64,000 nucleotides of DNA from UBA10107 sp963835585. GTDB lineage: Archaea; Nanobdellota; Nanobdellia; Woesearchaeales; UBA10107. A program made the translations under genes and the position numbers. Shown here one piece after another: positions 1 through 8,107 of the stretch. Within the stretch, counting starts at the first letter, position 1; every line of letters starts with the position of its first letter. Under the pieces are notes generated by a model. It made no database searches and was not told the DNA's origin. It saw nothing but the letters and a program-made list of their open reading frames with translations. The stretch lies in the NCBI GenBank assembly GCA_963835585.1, contig CAWIGF010000003.1:434001-498000 (forward strand). Direction: 5' to 3'.

Positions 1-737
1 GATTTCACACTTACCTGTATCTCGAAATTGTAAGGGAACATCTTCCTTATCTCATCCGTTGTTCCGACATGAGAAATTGTTTTTTCATGGATCAGGGCAA
101 TGCGATTGCACAGCATGTCCATCTCCTCGAGAAAATGCGATGAGATTATGACAGTCTTTCCCATGCCGTTGATTTTTTTCAGCAAAGCCCATATGTGCTT
201 TCTCAGCAATGGATCCAAGTCAGCAGTAGGTTCGTCCAATATGAGTATCTTGGGATCATTGATCAATGAGCATGCGATGTCCAACCTTTTTTTCATTCCT
301 CCAGATAATTCCCCCGCAACTGTTTTCTCCTCGCCCGTCAATTCCACGAGATCAAGGATTTTTTTAACTCTCTGATCTATGAACTGCTTAGGAATATTGT
401 ACAACTCCGCAAAATACCTAAGATTCTCGTTTACTGTCAACCTGTCGTAAAAGCTCGGATCCTGAGCTGAAAAGCCTATGTCCTTCTTCAATGAGCTATC
501 CTTATCTATCGAAACAAAACTGAATGGCTCCATTGTCCCTTTCCTGTATTCGACATATCCTTTTGTTAATGGAAAGAATCCTATCATGGATGAAAGCAAT
601 GTCGTCTTGCCAGCCCCGCTGGCTCCTATGACACCAAAAATCTCGCCTTCAAGAACATCGAATGAAACATTGTCGAGAACGACTTTCAAGCCAAAGCTCT
701 TGCTAACACCTCTTATTTTCACTATGGGCACAGCCAT
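1..737 (-). CDS. ABC transporter ATP-binding protein (partial, runs off window start)
   Basis: ATPase subunit of an ABC transporter. Reading the minus strand from ATG at 737 gives an open frame to the window edge. Walker A GASGAGKT is at about residues 38-45, followed by a Q-loop (FSAQDPS), the signature LSGGMKKR, Walker B (ILILDEPTADLD) and the switch histidine (ISSHFLEEM). The order and spacing are those of multidrug/lipid-type exporter ATPases (CcmA-like). The C-terminus lies outside the window, so the permease partner is not visible. No promoter was assigned. The substrate cannot be inferred. Confidence 0.93.
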   Translation of the reverse strand, partial: MAVPIVKIRGVSKSFGLKVVLDNVSFDVLEGEIFGVIGASGAGKTTLLSSMIGFFPLTKGYVEYRKGTMEPFSFVSIDKDSSLKKDIGFSAQDPSFYDRLTVNENLRYFAELYNIPKQFIDQRVKKILDLVELTGEEKTVAGELSGGMKKRLDIACSLINDPKILILDEPTADLDPLLRKHIWALLKKINGMGKTVIISSHFLEEMDMLCNRIALIHEKTISHVGTTDEIRKMFPYNFEIQVSVK

Positions 738-787
738 GAAACTATTTAAGAAAGTTAGTTTATAAATGTTATTAAGGGATTTATAAG

Positions 788-1204
788 TCAATAGAGGCGA
801 TTTGGGTTGTCCAGATAAGTGCTAGCCTGCTTGAACAAATCAGCAACGTCCTTTATTTTTCCAACATCAACGTAGTCTGCGATAATCTCGCCTGCATTCA
901 TCACAAGTAGGTCAAGTGTGTATAAAGCTGACTTAACTCGCTGTGGATTTTTCTTCCCTTCAAGTATGAAATAACAATTGAGGGGAGAAAGCTCGTGACC
1001 CTCCCGCTCGAACATGAAAGAAATGGGTTTTTCAGGAGGAGGATTCATACAACTTAATGCAGCATCAGTCAAGAACCACCCGTAATGTATGCCATTCGCG
1101 TTGTATTTCTCTTTATTTTGCGCCTTCTCTAATTCATTTATGCATTTGGATAATCTTGATTTAACCGCAGAATACTTTTCTTTGACTTTCTTTTCTTCTT
1201 TCAT
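788..1204 (-). CDS. hypothetical protein, 138 aa
   Basis: Not recognised. A charged N-terminal helix (about residues 1-32, rich in Lys/Glu, probably coiled coil) is followed by a mixed segment with a Pro-rich turn (NPPPEKP) and a helical C-terminal half. There is no signal peptide or transmembrane segment, so it is probably cytosolic. It lies between the ABC ATPase and SRP54, on the ATPase strand, with a 50-nt gap to the ATPase start. It could be the first gene of the ATPase transcript. No function is assigned. Confidence 0.6.
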   Translation of the reverse strand: MKEEKKVKEKYSAVKSRLSKCINELEKAQNKEKYNANGIHYGWFLTDAALSCMNPPPEKPISFMFEREGHELSPLNCYFILEGKKNPQRVKSALYTLDLLVMNAGEIIADYVDVGKIKDVADLFKQASTYLDNPNRLY

Positions 1205-1312
1205 CGATTAAGCAATTCAGAACTTATTGAAAAACTTTCTTATTTACCCATATGATCTCTTTGGTTTTTTAGGAAGATTATACTCTTTTCTGGCTCAAAA
1301 ATATTAATAACC

Positions 1313-1320
1313 TTTATAAA
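1313..1320 (+). promoter_or_regulatory. TATA box for srp54 (leaderless)
   Basis: TTTATAAA centred 26 nt upstream of the SRP54 ATG. This is the normal archaeal distance from TATA box to transcription start, so the mRNA probably begins at or next to the start codon. Confidence 0.6.
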
Positions 1321-1341
1321 AAACCAATATACCTGATAGAT

Positions 1342-2682
1342 ATGGTCTTAGAGAAGCTGGGAACGTCTTTAAAGGACACCCTGACCAAGATAAAGAATGC
1401 TGTTTTTGTAGATGAAAGGCTCATCAACGAGCTCATAAAGGAGATACAAAAGTCACTTCTTTCGGGAGATGTCAACGTAAAGCTTGTTCTTGAACTCACA
1501 AAAAAAATAAAGGAACGCGCTTTGAAGGAGGAACCTCCTGGCGGCCTTACAAAGAAAGAATATCTTGTCAACATAGTATATCAGGAATTGGTAAATTTCT
1601 TAGGCGAGGAAAAGGTTCCGATCAAAACTGACAAGAAACAGACGCGCATAATGCTTGTTGGATTATTTGGTTCTGGAAAAACAACCACGACAGGAAAAAT
1701 GGCGAAATACTTCAAGAAAAGAGGGCACAAGGTAGCGATGGTTTCCTTGGACGTGTGGAGACCTGCAGCATACGAGCAATTGCGGCAGCTGGGAGAGAAG
1801 ATAGATATCCCTGTGTTTGGGAATCCAAAACAAAAAGATCCTGCGAAAATAATGAAGGAATTCGAAAAAGAATTCAAGAAGTATGATGTTGTCATTTTCG
1901 ATACAGCCGGGCGAGACGCTTTGAACGAAGAATTAATTGCGGAATTAAAATTAGTTAATAAACTAATTCAGCCGCAGGAAGTCCTTCTTGTTATGGCGGC
2001 AGATATTGGACAGGCTGCTGAAAAACAAGCGCAGACGTTCCACGAGACATGCAATATTACTGGTGTGATAATCACGAAACTGGATGGCACTGCGAAAGGC
2101 GGCGGTGCATTATCGGCATGCGCCATCACAGGAGCCAAAGTCAGGTTCATTGGAATAGGAGAGAAGGTAGATGACTTCGAAGAATTCGACCCCAAACGAT
2201 TCGTCGGAAAAATGCTGGGAATGGGAGATTTGGAGACTTTGCTAGAGAAAGCAAAGGAAGCAATGACGGAAGAGGAAGCCCAGGACTTGAGCAAGAAATT
2301 ACTGAAAGGGGAATTCACGCTGATTGATTTGTACAACCAAATGGAAGCTATGAACAAGATGGGCCCGTTGAGCAAGATTGTAGAGATGATTCCTGGATTC
2401 GGGCAATTGAAAATGCCGAAGGAAGCTCTTCAAGTTCAGCAGGAAAAACTGAAGAAATGGAAATTCATATTGAACTCCATGACAAAAAAAGAATTGGAAG
2501 AGCCTGATGAGATAACTGGAAAACAAGTTGAAAGGATATCGAAAGGTTCCGGAGTGAGCACAAGTGATGTCAGGGATTTGTTGAAACAATACAAGCAGAG
2601 CAAGAAAATGATTAAGGTCATGAAGGGCGGGAAAGGAATAGAGAAGATGATGAAGAAAATGGGCGGCATGCCAAAGATGTGA
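1342..2682 (+). CDS. srp54: signal recognition particle subunit SRP54
   Basis: GTPase of the signal recognition particle. It binds signal peptides and SRP RNA and targets ribosomes to the membrane. At 446 aa it has full family length. The N domain (about 1-95) is followed by the G domain with G1 GLFGSGKT at about 107-114, DTAGRD (G3) and TKLDGTAKGGG (G4/G5 region). The C-terminal M domain is methionine-rich and basic and ends in KMMKKMGGMPKM. G1 reads GLFGSGKT instead of the more usual GLQGSGKT, as in many archaeal SRP54s. The ATG follows a TATA box at leaderless distance. The CYTH gene starts 1 nt after its stop codon. Confidence 0.97.
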   Translation: MVLEKLGTSLKDTLTKIKNAVFVDERLINELIKEIQKSLLSGDVNVKLVLELTKKIKERALKEEPPGGLTKKEYLVNIVYQELVNFLGEEKVPIKTDKKQTRIMLVGLFGSGKTTTTGKMAKYFKKRGHKVAMVSLDVWRPAAYEQLRQLGEKIDIPVFGNPKQKDPAKIMKEFEKEFKKYDVVIFDTAGRDALNEELIAELKLVNKLIQPQEVLLVMAADIGQAAEKQAQTFHETCNITGVIITKLDGTAKGGGALSACAITGAKVRFIGIGEKVDDFEEFDPKRFVGKMLGMGDLETLLEKAKEAMTEEEAQDLSKKLLKGEFTLIDLYNQMEAMNKMGPLSKIVEMIPGFGQLKMPKEALQVQQEKLKKWKFILNSMTKKELEEPDEITGKQVERISKGSGVSTSDVRDLLKQYKQSKKMIKVMKGGKGIEKMMKKMGGMPKM

Positions 2683-2683
2683 A

Positions 2684-3259
2684 ATGGAAGAGAAGGAAGT
2701 AAAGTTTCTAGATGTAGATCCCGAGGAAATTCAGAAAAAACTCAAAGAAATAGGTGCAAAGAAGATAAGAGAATATATGTTTAGGAGTATTGTGTTCGAC
2801 TATCCTGACTTCAGATTGGACAAGGAAGCGGCATGGATCAGGCTTCGAGATGATGGAACAAAGACGAAACTGGCGTTCAAGAAAAGATTAGGAGCAAAGA
2901 CGCATGACGGCAAGACGACAGATACCGGAATGGAAGAAATAGAGGTAACAGTTGATGATTTCGAGAAGACTGCACAGATATTCAGGAAAGCAGGACTAAT
3001 GGATAAGTTCTTCCAGGAGAAGAAAAGAATAAGCTGGGAGAAAGACGGCATTATGTTCGAAATTGATTTCTGGCCAAGACTAAAGCCATTGCTCGAGATC
3101 GAAGGAAAAACGTGGAAGGATGTCGAGAAAGGAATTAAAATGCTCGGTCTTGATCCAAAAGACAAGAAGATATTCTCGGCTACCCAAGTTTATGCTTTGA
3201 ACGGAATCAATGACAAAGATTATATACGAATGACATTCAATGAATTTGTGAAAAGATAA
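2684..3259 (+). CDS. CYTH-domain protein (CyaB/class IV adenylyl cyclase-like or thiamine-triphosphatase-like)
   Basis: A 191-aa CYTH-fold protein. These are metal-dependent triphosphate tunnel enzymes acting on ATP, ThTP or inorganic triphosphate. The diagnostic N-terminal ExExK motif is present (EEKEVKF, residues 2-8). It is followed by alternating charged strands such as WIRLRDDG, KLAFKKRLG, EEIEVTV and FEIDFWPRL, which give the Arg/Lys/Glu-lined tunnel. Length fits the family. The start is 1 nt after the SRP54 stop, so the two are co-transcribed. The substrate cannot be read from the sequence. In archaea the CyaB name is a family label, not proof of cAMP synthesis. Confidence 0.88.
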   Translation: MEEKEVKFLDVDPEEIQKKLKEIGAKKIREYMFRSIVFDYPDFRLDKEAAWIRLRDDGTKTKLAFKKRLGAKTHDGKTTDTGMEEIEVTVDDFEKTAQIFRKAGLMDKFFQEKKRISWEKDGIMFEIDFWPRLKPLLEIEGKTWKDVEKGIKMLGLDPKDKKIFSATQVYALNGINDKDYIRMTFNEFVKR

Positions 3260-3311
3260 ATAAACAAAGAGTAGCAAAATGTTTATTGGTGTAAAATAGT
3301 AAAAACAAAGA

Positions 3312-3319
3312 TTTATTAA
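3312..3319 (+). promoter_or_regulatory. TATA box for the polyprenyl synthetase gene
   Basis: TTTATTAA centred about 27 nt upstream of the ATG at 3343; leaderless spacing. Confidence 0.5.
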
Positions 3320-3342
3320 TGAGGAAGTAAAAGTGTCAGGAA

Positions 3343-4329
3343 ATGCCAGACATTGAATTTGATGTTAAAATTCTTGAAGAATTCAATAAACTCTATGAAG
3401 AGCAGATAAAATCATTCATAAAATCAAAATTTGAAAGAAACAAATTCACAGAGCCTATTTGGTATATGCTTGATAATATTACTAGTAGATTCCGCAGCGC
3501 AATTCCTTTATTATTGAATGAAAATCTTCATCAAACTCCAAGAAGCAATATCGAGAATATAAAGAAAATAGCGGCAAGCACAGAAATAATGTATGCAATT
3601 ACCTTGGCAGAAGACGATATAATTGATAATGATGAATTAAGATGGGAAAAACCGACTGTATGGAAACAAATTGGCATTGGTGAGTCTGTTGCCGCTGTAG
3701 GACATGCGAAAGGAATTGTTGACGGAATCATGCAAGACCTTTCGTGCAATAGAAAGGATGTAATTTTACAAGCATATAACAAATCAAAAAAAGATGTGTA
3801 CAAAAGCTTTATGATAGAAAAATTCAATAAAGGAAATCTTAGATTAAGCGAGAAAGATATAATTAATCTCTTTAGACTTAAAACAGTAATAGGAGTTGCG
3901 GGAGATTATATGGCTGCTCTCTCGATAGAAAATCTTTTGGAAGAAGAATGCAGCAAAGTCTATGAATATTCCTCACTTATGGGCATTGTAGGCCAGATCA
4001 AAGATGATCTCATGGATATCTATGGCAAGAAAAAATATAGGCGACTATCTGATTTGAAGGAAAAATATATAACATACCCAACATTCCTATTACTAAATAA
4101 ACTCAAAGAAGAAGTCAGAACAGAAACATTGTTTGACAAAGAAACGTATCTCAGACTCCTTGAGCAACACAACATCTTTGAAGAATGCGTGGAAGATAGC
4201 AAGGAATACATAAATGATGCTAAAAAACAGATTTGTTTCATCCCTGATGAAAAAAGAAGGATATTTGACCAATGGGCTGATGCCCATATTGATCGAATTA
4301 AAAAACTCAGAGAGTCCTCATCTAACTAG
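3343..4329 (+). CDS. polyprenyl synthetase family protein (isoprenyl diphosphate synthase-like)
   Basis: A trans-isoprenyl diphosphate synthase condenses IPP with allylic diphosphates to make C15-C25 or longer chains, needed in archaea for ether lipids. Both aspartate-rich motifs are visible: first DDIID at about residues 91-95 followed by an R and KPT, second GQIKDDLMD at about 217-225. The 328-aa length fits. The first motif context is unusual: the typical RRGxPT is RWEKPT here, and the usual GEK/KR substrate-binding region at the N-terminus is weakly conserved. Chain length and even activity are therefore uncertain. It is a stand-alone gene with its own promoter. Confidence 0.85.
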   Translation: MPDIEFDVKILEEFNKLYEEQIKSFIKSKFERNKFTEPIWYMLDNITSRFRSAIPLLLNENLHQTPRSNIENIKKIAASTEIMYAITLAEDDIIDNDELRWEKPTVWKQIGIGESVAAVGHAKGIVDGIMQDLSCNRKDVILQAYNKSKKDVYKSFMIEKFNKGNLRLSEKDIINLFRLKTVIGVAGDYMAALSIENLLEEECSKVYEYSSLMGIVGQIKDDLMDIYGKKKYRRLSDLKEKYITYPTFLLLNKLKEEVRTETLFDKETYLRLLEQHNIFEECVEDSKEYINDAKKQICFIPDEKRRIFDQWADAHIDRIKKLRESSSN

Positions 4330-4753
4330 AAAAAAGAATTCTCTTTTTAATTCTCCAAATTCCACTTGTACGCACCATGACGCATACGTTGTTAACTAAC
4401 AAGCTAAACCCTTTGTAGCCAATTCCATCAACCATCAGTTTTTCAAAATTGTTCGTGTCAACATCTGTTCCGGCAATGGTGAGATGTGGTTTAAAAAATT
4501 CCTTCACAAAAGGACTTCCAAATTTCTTGATATATCTTTCTTGTTTTCCTTTGAAACCCAATTTAAAAAAAGCTTCTCGTATCCATCCATTGCTATATTT
4601 TAATGCAATAGGCAATAAGAGATTATGAAGTTTCTCCAATTCTTTTTTTTCCTTAGGAACCATGGAAACTTCGTATATTCTATGAAGGACGTTCTGTCTG
4701 AAGCGGAAAAGAGATTCGGATATCTTGGCAATATACCTGTCCTCGTGCAACAA
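4322..4753 (-). pseudogene. 2H phosphoesterase / 2'-5' RNA ligase-like protein, C-terminal half only
   Basis: The minus-strand frame encodes a segment resembling the C-terminal half of 2H phosphoesterases (LigT/DUF1045-like), including GSPFVKEFFKPHLTIAG with one HxT motif. The family needs two such motifs and the N-terminal one is missing. The open frame only starts with a TTG at 4753, and stops lie upstream where the divergent kinase operon begins. The open frame upstream of the TTG still reads like family strand sequence, so a 5' truncation is more likely than a short true gene. It overlaps the end of the polyprenyl synthetase gene by a few bases. A shorter functional protein is the alternative. 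Confidence 0.5.
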
Positions 4754-4843
4754 AAAAATAATCGAGAAATTGATTTTAATACAATTACATCAGCATACGA
4801 AACAATAGAGAAAATATATTGCAAGGTACTAGGAGGCAAATAA
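4682..4843 (+). CDS. possible small protein upstream of the kinase operon, 53 aa
   Basis: A plus-strand frame starting at ATG 4682 stops 1 nt before the TTG of the next gene, and its last codons contain the next gene's Shine-Dalgarno sequence AGGAGG. The composition (EAEKRF, KNNREIDFNTIT) looks protein-like, and the join to the next gene resembles an operon. However, its first 70 bases overlap the minus-strand 2H fragment, so only one of the two can be a gene there. Not recognised. Confidence 0.3.
   Translation: MKDVLSEAEKRFGYLGNIPVLVQQKNNREIDFNTITSAYETIEKIYCKVLGGK
4831..4836 (+). promoter_or_regulatory. strong Shine-Dalgarno AGGAGG that fixes a TTG start
   Basis: AGGAGG lies 8 nt upstream of TTG at 4845, the best ribosome-binding site noted in this part of the window. 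It supports the non-ATG start of the P-loop kinase gene. Confidence 0.7.
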
Positions 4844-4844
4844 T

Positions 4845-5393
4845 TTGAATAAACCAATCATATTAATAGGTGGAACAGCAGGAACAGGAAAAACTACATT
4901 AGCAAGAGATTTATGCAATCTGCTTTGTATTGATCATCGACTGGGTACGGGATTCATAAGGGAAGTAATTAAGGCTGAAACATCTGAAAAAAAAGAACCT
5001 TATCTATTCAGATTTACATTTGAAGGAAATGACCCAATACACAATATTAGAGAGCAAGCGATTAGAATGTATTCTGCAATTAAATTGTGCATAGAAAGAG
5101 CAAAAAATGAAGGCACATCCCTTATTATTGAAGGAAACCATCTTCTTCCTGAGTTATATCAACATATTCAGGCAAATGACCTTTATATTCTTAAATCGTT
5201 TGCAAACTACAAAGAAACGATTTCTAACTCAACACATACGAAAAGAATTCTTTCTCAAAAAGACATAGAAGGAATTTTAAAAATTGATGAATATCTAAAG
5301 AATGAAACAAAGAAACTATCTCTCCCGTACATCACATCAGAAGAATGCAAAAAAATACTCATCTCAAAATATGGCAACAGGAATGAAAATTAA
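4845..5393 (+). CDS. P-loop kinase, 2-phosphoglycerate-kinase-like
   Basis: A 182-aa P-loop kinase. Walker A is GGTAGTGKTT at residues 9-18. The region LGTGFIREVIKA resembles the (D/T)xIRxV(M/L)R element of archaeal 2-phosphoglycerate kinases, which make cyclic 2,3-diphosphoglycerate precursors. A Walker-B-like strand (SLIIEGNHLLP) follows at about residues 89-99. It starts with TTG behind a strong Shine-Dalgarno. It overlaps the next gene and begins a chain of four coupled genes (kinase, APH-like, GT2, histidine phosphatase). A small-molecule kinase is clear; the exact substrate is inferred only from the motif. Confidence 0.75.
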   Translation: MNKPIILIGGTAGTGKTTLARDLCNLLCIDHRLGTGFIREVIKAETSEKKEPYLFRFTFEGNDPIHNIREQAIRMYSAIKLCIERAKNEGTSLIIEGNHLLPELYQHIQANDLYILKSFANYKETISNSTHTKRILSQKDIEGILKIDEYLKNETKKLSLPYITSEECKKILISKYGNRNEN

Positions 5394-6300
5394 TCGGGAA
5401 CTAAAAGAAGCAATAGAACGCGACGGAGGACAAATTAAACTAATTGAATCTGTCCGCAAAGGAACAAGGAGCGAACTGTACTTCATACATGCAAAATCTG
5501 GGAAATCATACAAATTAAGAAAATATCACCAATACATAAACAAAGATGGATTCAACATCCTAGAGAACGAATACGCCTCATTAAAAACACTGAGTAAATA
5601 TGGATTTTCTCCTGAAGTAATCTATGTTGACAGAAACAGATTAAGTCTGGTTTCGAGCTATATCAACGGAACTGACTTAAAAGAGTTCAATCAATTAGAA
5701 AGAACAAACATTCTACTAAAATCAATAGAAACAATGGCGAAAATACATTCTGCCTGTTCTGAACACAGCAAGCTTTTTCATAGAGAACCAAATGATTTAA
5801 GAAAAGTAATTAAAATGTATGAAAAATACAATGGGAATAATAAAGTTGTCAAAACGATATCGCCTCATATTAACAGCATAATCGAAACTCTTTCTAGTCA
5901 AAAAGAACATTTTATTCTTGGGGATACTTTTGCATCCAACTTTGTGTGGAATGGAGAAATAAAATTCATTGATGCAGAACTTTGTTCAAAAGGCCCTGCT
6001 GTAATAGATCTTGCCATGTTTTTTTCCGATCTCATGCTTCCGTATTCTTTTAAGTTAAATCTTGCAAAAAAATACCAAAAAATAAAAAATCAGCCAAAAT
6101 TCATGGAAGCAATAGATGCAGCGACAATATACCTCGATATCTTGACAATTGCAATATATTGCGACGATTTAGCCACCTCGAAGCAATCTCCTGAGTTGAC
6201 TGAGAAAAAAAGGAAAAAAATAGACTACCTGCACAAAGATATTGGAGAGCTCGTGTCTAATTCTCAATTCAGTAAATCCTTAAGAGGTATTCGAATATGA
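5371..6300 (+). CDS. APH/choline-kinase-like phosphotransferase
   Basis: Protein-kinase-fold small-molecule kinase of the aminoglycoside/choline phosphotransferase group. The catalytic loop is recognisable as ILGDTFASNFVW (GDxxxxN) and the metal-binding strand as IKFIDAE. A family-type helix with IHSACSEH lies in the middle. About 305-309 aa. The start is either ATG 5371 or ATG 5383; both lie inside the previous gene's end, so translation is coupled. It ends with an ATGA overlap into the glycosyltransferase. The neighbours suggest phosphorylation of a sugar, nucleoside or lipid head group, not drug resistance. This is inference. Confidence 0.75.
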   Translation: MATGMKINRELKEAIERDGGQIKLIESVRKGTRSELYFIHAKSGKSYKLRKYHQYINKDGFNILENEYASLKTLSKYGFSPEVIYVDRNRLSLVSSYINGTDLKEFNQLERTNILLKSIETMAKIHSACSEHSKLFHREPNDLRKVIKMYEKYNGNNKVVKTISPHINSIIETLSSQKEHFILGDTFASNFVWNGEIKFIDAELCSKGPAVIDLAMFFSDLMLPYSFKLNLAKKYQKIKNQPKFMEAIDAATIYLDILTIAIYCDDLATSKQSPELTEKKRKKIDYLHKDIGELVSNSQFSKSLRGIRI

Positions 6301-7154
6301 ACATAATAAGGATGCTTACTACCAAGGATGAAATCGATATACTTCTGAGAAACATCGAATGGTATGCAAACCAAGGGATATCTACAGTTGCTATCGACAA
6401 TGGAAGCACAGACGGATCTTATGAACTGATGAAGGGCCTCGAAAAAGACAAAATCCTCGCATGTAAACAACTTATTACAGACGGATATCAAGAACAAACC
6501 TTGCTGAATTCCGTTCATGAATTGGCAAAATCGTTCAATCCAGAGTGGCTCGTTCTTGCTGATGCTGACGAATTTTATGAATCGCCTTTAGTGGGAGAGA
6601 ATTTCAGAACAGGACTTGAAAGAACGATCAAACAAGGGTTCAACTTACTTAAATTGAATAATATGGAATTTTGGATGACGGAGAAAGACAACCCTAACGA
6701 AAAAGACGTTCTAAAAAGAATAAGACACTACAGTTTTTATGATAATATGAGATATAAGGCGTATCCAAACATGCAAGGGATTGACATAGCAACAAAACTC
6801 GGTCATATGCCGATATTCCTTTTTGGCAGTCAGATAAATCTCTGCCCAGAATTATTCATAAGTCGCCATTATAAATTTAGGTCTCTTGAACAAGGATACA
6901 AAAAAATCAAGCAAGTCGCACCAACAAAAGACAAACCTGATCAGAATTTTCACTACGTTAAGTTTAAATGCGAGCCATCTCATTTCGTTATCCCTTCCCA
7001 TCTTCTTAATGAGTACAAAGAAGATAAAAAATGGGATATGACAAGAAAGTTTGATGGAGGAAGAATGAACAATACTGAATTGATGGCTTATTTGGGATTC
7101 ACAACTACTGAAAAACTAAACAAATGGCTTGATAGAAGAAATTTACAAAAATGA
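6297..7154 (+). CDS. family 2-like glycosyltransferase
   Basis: A 285-aa GT-A-fold glycosyltransferase that moves a sugar from a nucleotide donor. The N-terminal nucleotide-binding strand ends in AIDNGSTDGS (about residues 32-41), and the DxD-like metal motif is LADADEFYE at about 86-94. These fit the GT2 'Glyco_tranf_2_4'/DUF4422-like group. No transmembrane segment, so it is soluble or peripheral. The ATG overlaps the previous stop (ATGA) and its own stop overlaps the next ATG. It probably acts in the same pathway as the two kinases and the phosphatase, perhaps making a phosphorylated glycan or glycolipid. Confidence 0.85.
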   Translation: MNIIRMLTTKDEIDILLRNIEWYANQGISTVAIDNGSTDGSYELMKGLEKDKILACKQLITDGYQEQTLLNSVHELAKSFNPEWLVLADADEFYESPLVGENFRTGLERTIKQGFNLLKLNNMEFWMTEKDNPNEKDVLKRIRHYSFYDNMRYKAYPNMQGIDIATKLGHMPIFLFGSQINLCPELFISRHYKFRSLEQGYKKIKQVAPTKDKPDQNFHYVKFKCEPSHFVIPSHLLNEYKEDKKWDMTRKFDGGRMNNTELMAYLGFTTTEKLNKWLDRRNLQK

Positions 7155-7747
7155 AAATCTACTTAGTTCGTCATGCAGAAACAGACTGGAACAAAAACTC
7201 AAGGATACAAGGCTGTATTGACGTAAATTTAAATGAAAAAGGAGAACAGGAGGCAAAAAAAGCATCTGAGTTTTTTTCAGATATTATGTTATCTGCTGTA
7301 TATACATCAACTTTACGAAGAGCCATCACAACAGCAAGGATTATAGCACCAAATAACTCAAATCTCATACAATCTACCAAGCTGGATGAAAGAAATTATG
7401 GCGACTGGGAAGGAAGACTTTGGAGAGAAGTTCGTGATGAAAATCCCTCACTGGAATTGGATTGGAAACAACAAGGTGAAAACCACCACCCACCCAATGG
7501 AGAGTCACCACTGGAGATGATAACAAGGTCATATAATTATTTTAAAGAAATTGTTAAAAATCATAGTCTTGAAGCTTCTGTGCTGGTTGTTTCCCACGGC
7601 GGTCCGATAAAAGGAATACTAGGAAGAATAAATGGATTGAGCGATTCAGATAGTCTTGGAGCATATTCACTGGATAACTGCGGAATCAGCAAAGTAGTGA
7701 TTGATAAGTGCATGCAAGTTGAATTCATTAATTACGTCGTTAAATAA
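7151..7747 (+). CDS. histidine phosphatase family protein (phosphoglycerate-mutase/alpha-ribazole-phosphatase-like)
   Basis: A 198-aa histidine phosphatase of branch 1. The catalytic RHA motif is LVRHAETDWN (residues 5-14), followed by the QGxxDxxLNxxG pattern (IQGCIDVNLNEKG), the STLRRAITTA arginine region and the second histidine in VVSHGGPIKG. All catalytic residues are therefore present. It is the last gene of the four-gene overlapping set. Substrates in the family range from 3-phosphoglycerate to nucleotides and alpha-ribazole phosphate. The link to a 2-PG-kinase-like gene makes a sugar phosphate plausible. Confidence 0.88.
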   Translation: MKIYLVRHAETDWNKNSRIQGCIDVNLNEKGEQEAKKASEFFSDIMLSAVYTSTLRRAITTARIIAPNNSNLIQSTKLDERNYGDWEGRLWREVRDENPSLELDWKQQGENHHPPNGESPLEMITRSYNYFKEIVKNHSLEASVLVVSHGGPIKGILGRINGLSDSDSLGAYSLDNCGISKVVIDKCMQVEFINYVVK

Positions 7748-7831
7748 TATGACACGCCCACATTGGTTTTGCGAGCCAATACGGAAATGATAAGAATTAT
7801 ATACCATGATGTTTAATTAATTTAATAAAAG

Positions 7832-8107
7832 GTGAACAAGATACGCGAATTACAGTGCAGGAAATGCGGAAATATTGAAAAGGTGTACATGGATGTGGAG
7901 AATACAACCACCAATAGCTATTCAAGGCAGAACTCTTTCTTCTGCAAGGACTGCGATCACCTCTCAGTCATCGATACTGTAAAAGAGAAATTAGTGTGCA
8001 AGACATGCCGTTCGGGAAATATCAAGAAATTCTTTCCAGAAAGCAAGGTCAAGTGCAATAAATGCGGGATGCAGGGATTCGACGTCGTGAGTACTTTAAT
8101 TCAATAA
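7832..8107 (+). CDS. small multi-zinc-ribbon protein, 91 aa
   Basis: Four CxxC pairs in 91 aa: CRKC, CKDC, CKTC and CNKC. This predicts two zinc ribbons. No catalytic domain is visible. Such proteins in archaea often bind nucleic acid or act as adaptors. The start is GTG at 7832, with an A/T-rich TATA-like stretch (ATTATATA) about 35 nt upstream. The gene converges with the membrane protein gene on the other strand and overlaps its end by a few bases. Function unknown. Confidence 0.75.
   Translation: MNKIRELQCRKCGNIEKVYMDVENTTTNSYSRQNSFFCKDCDHLSVIDTVKEKLVCKTCRSGNIKKFFPESKVKCNKCGMQGFDVVSTLIQ

Noticed and set aside
5302..5371. Upstream start of the APH-like kinase at 5302
   Set aside because: It would add 23 residues without family similarity and overlap most of the previous gene's tail.
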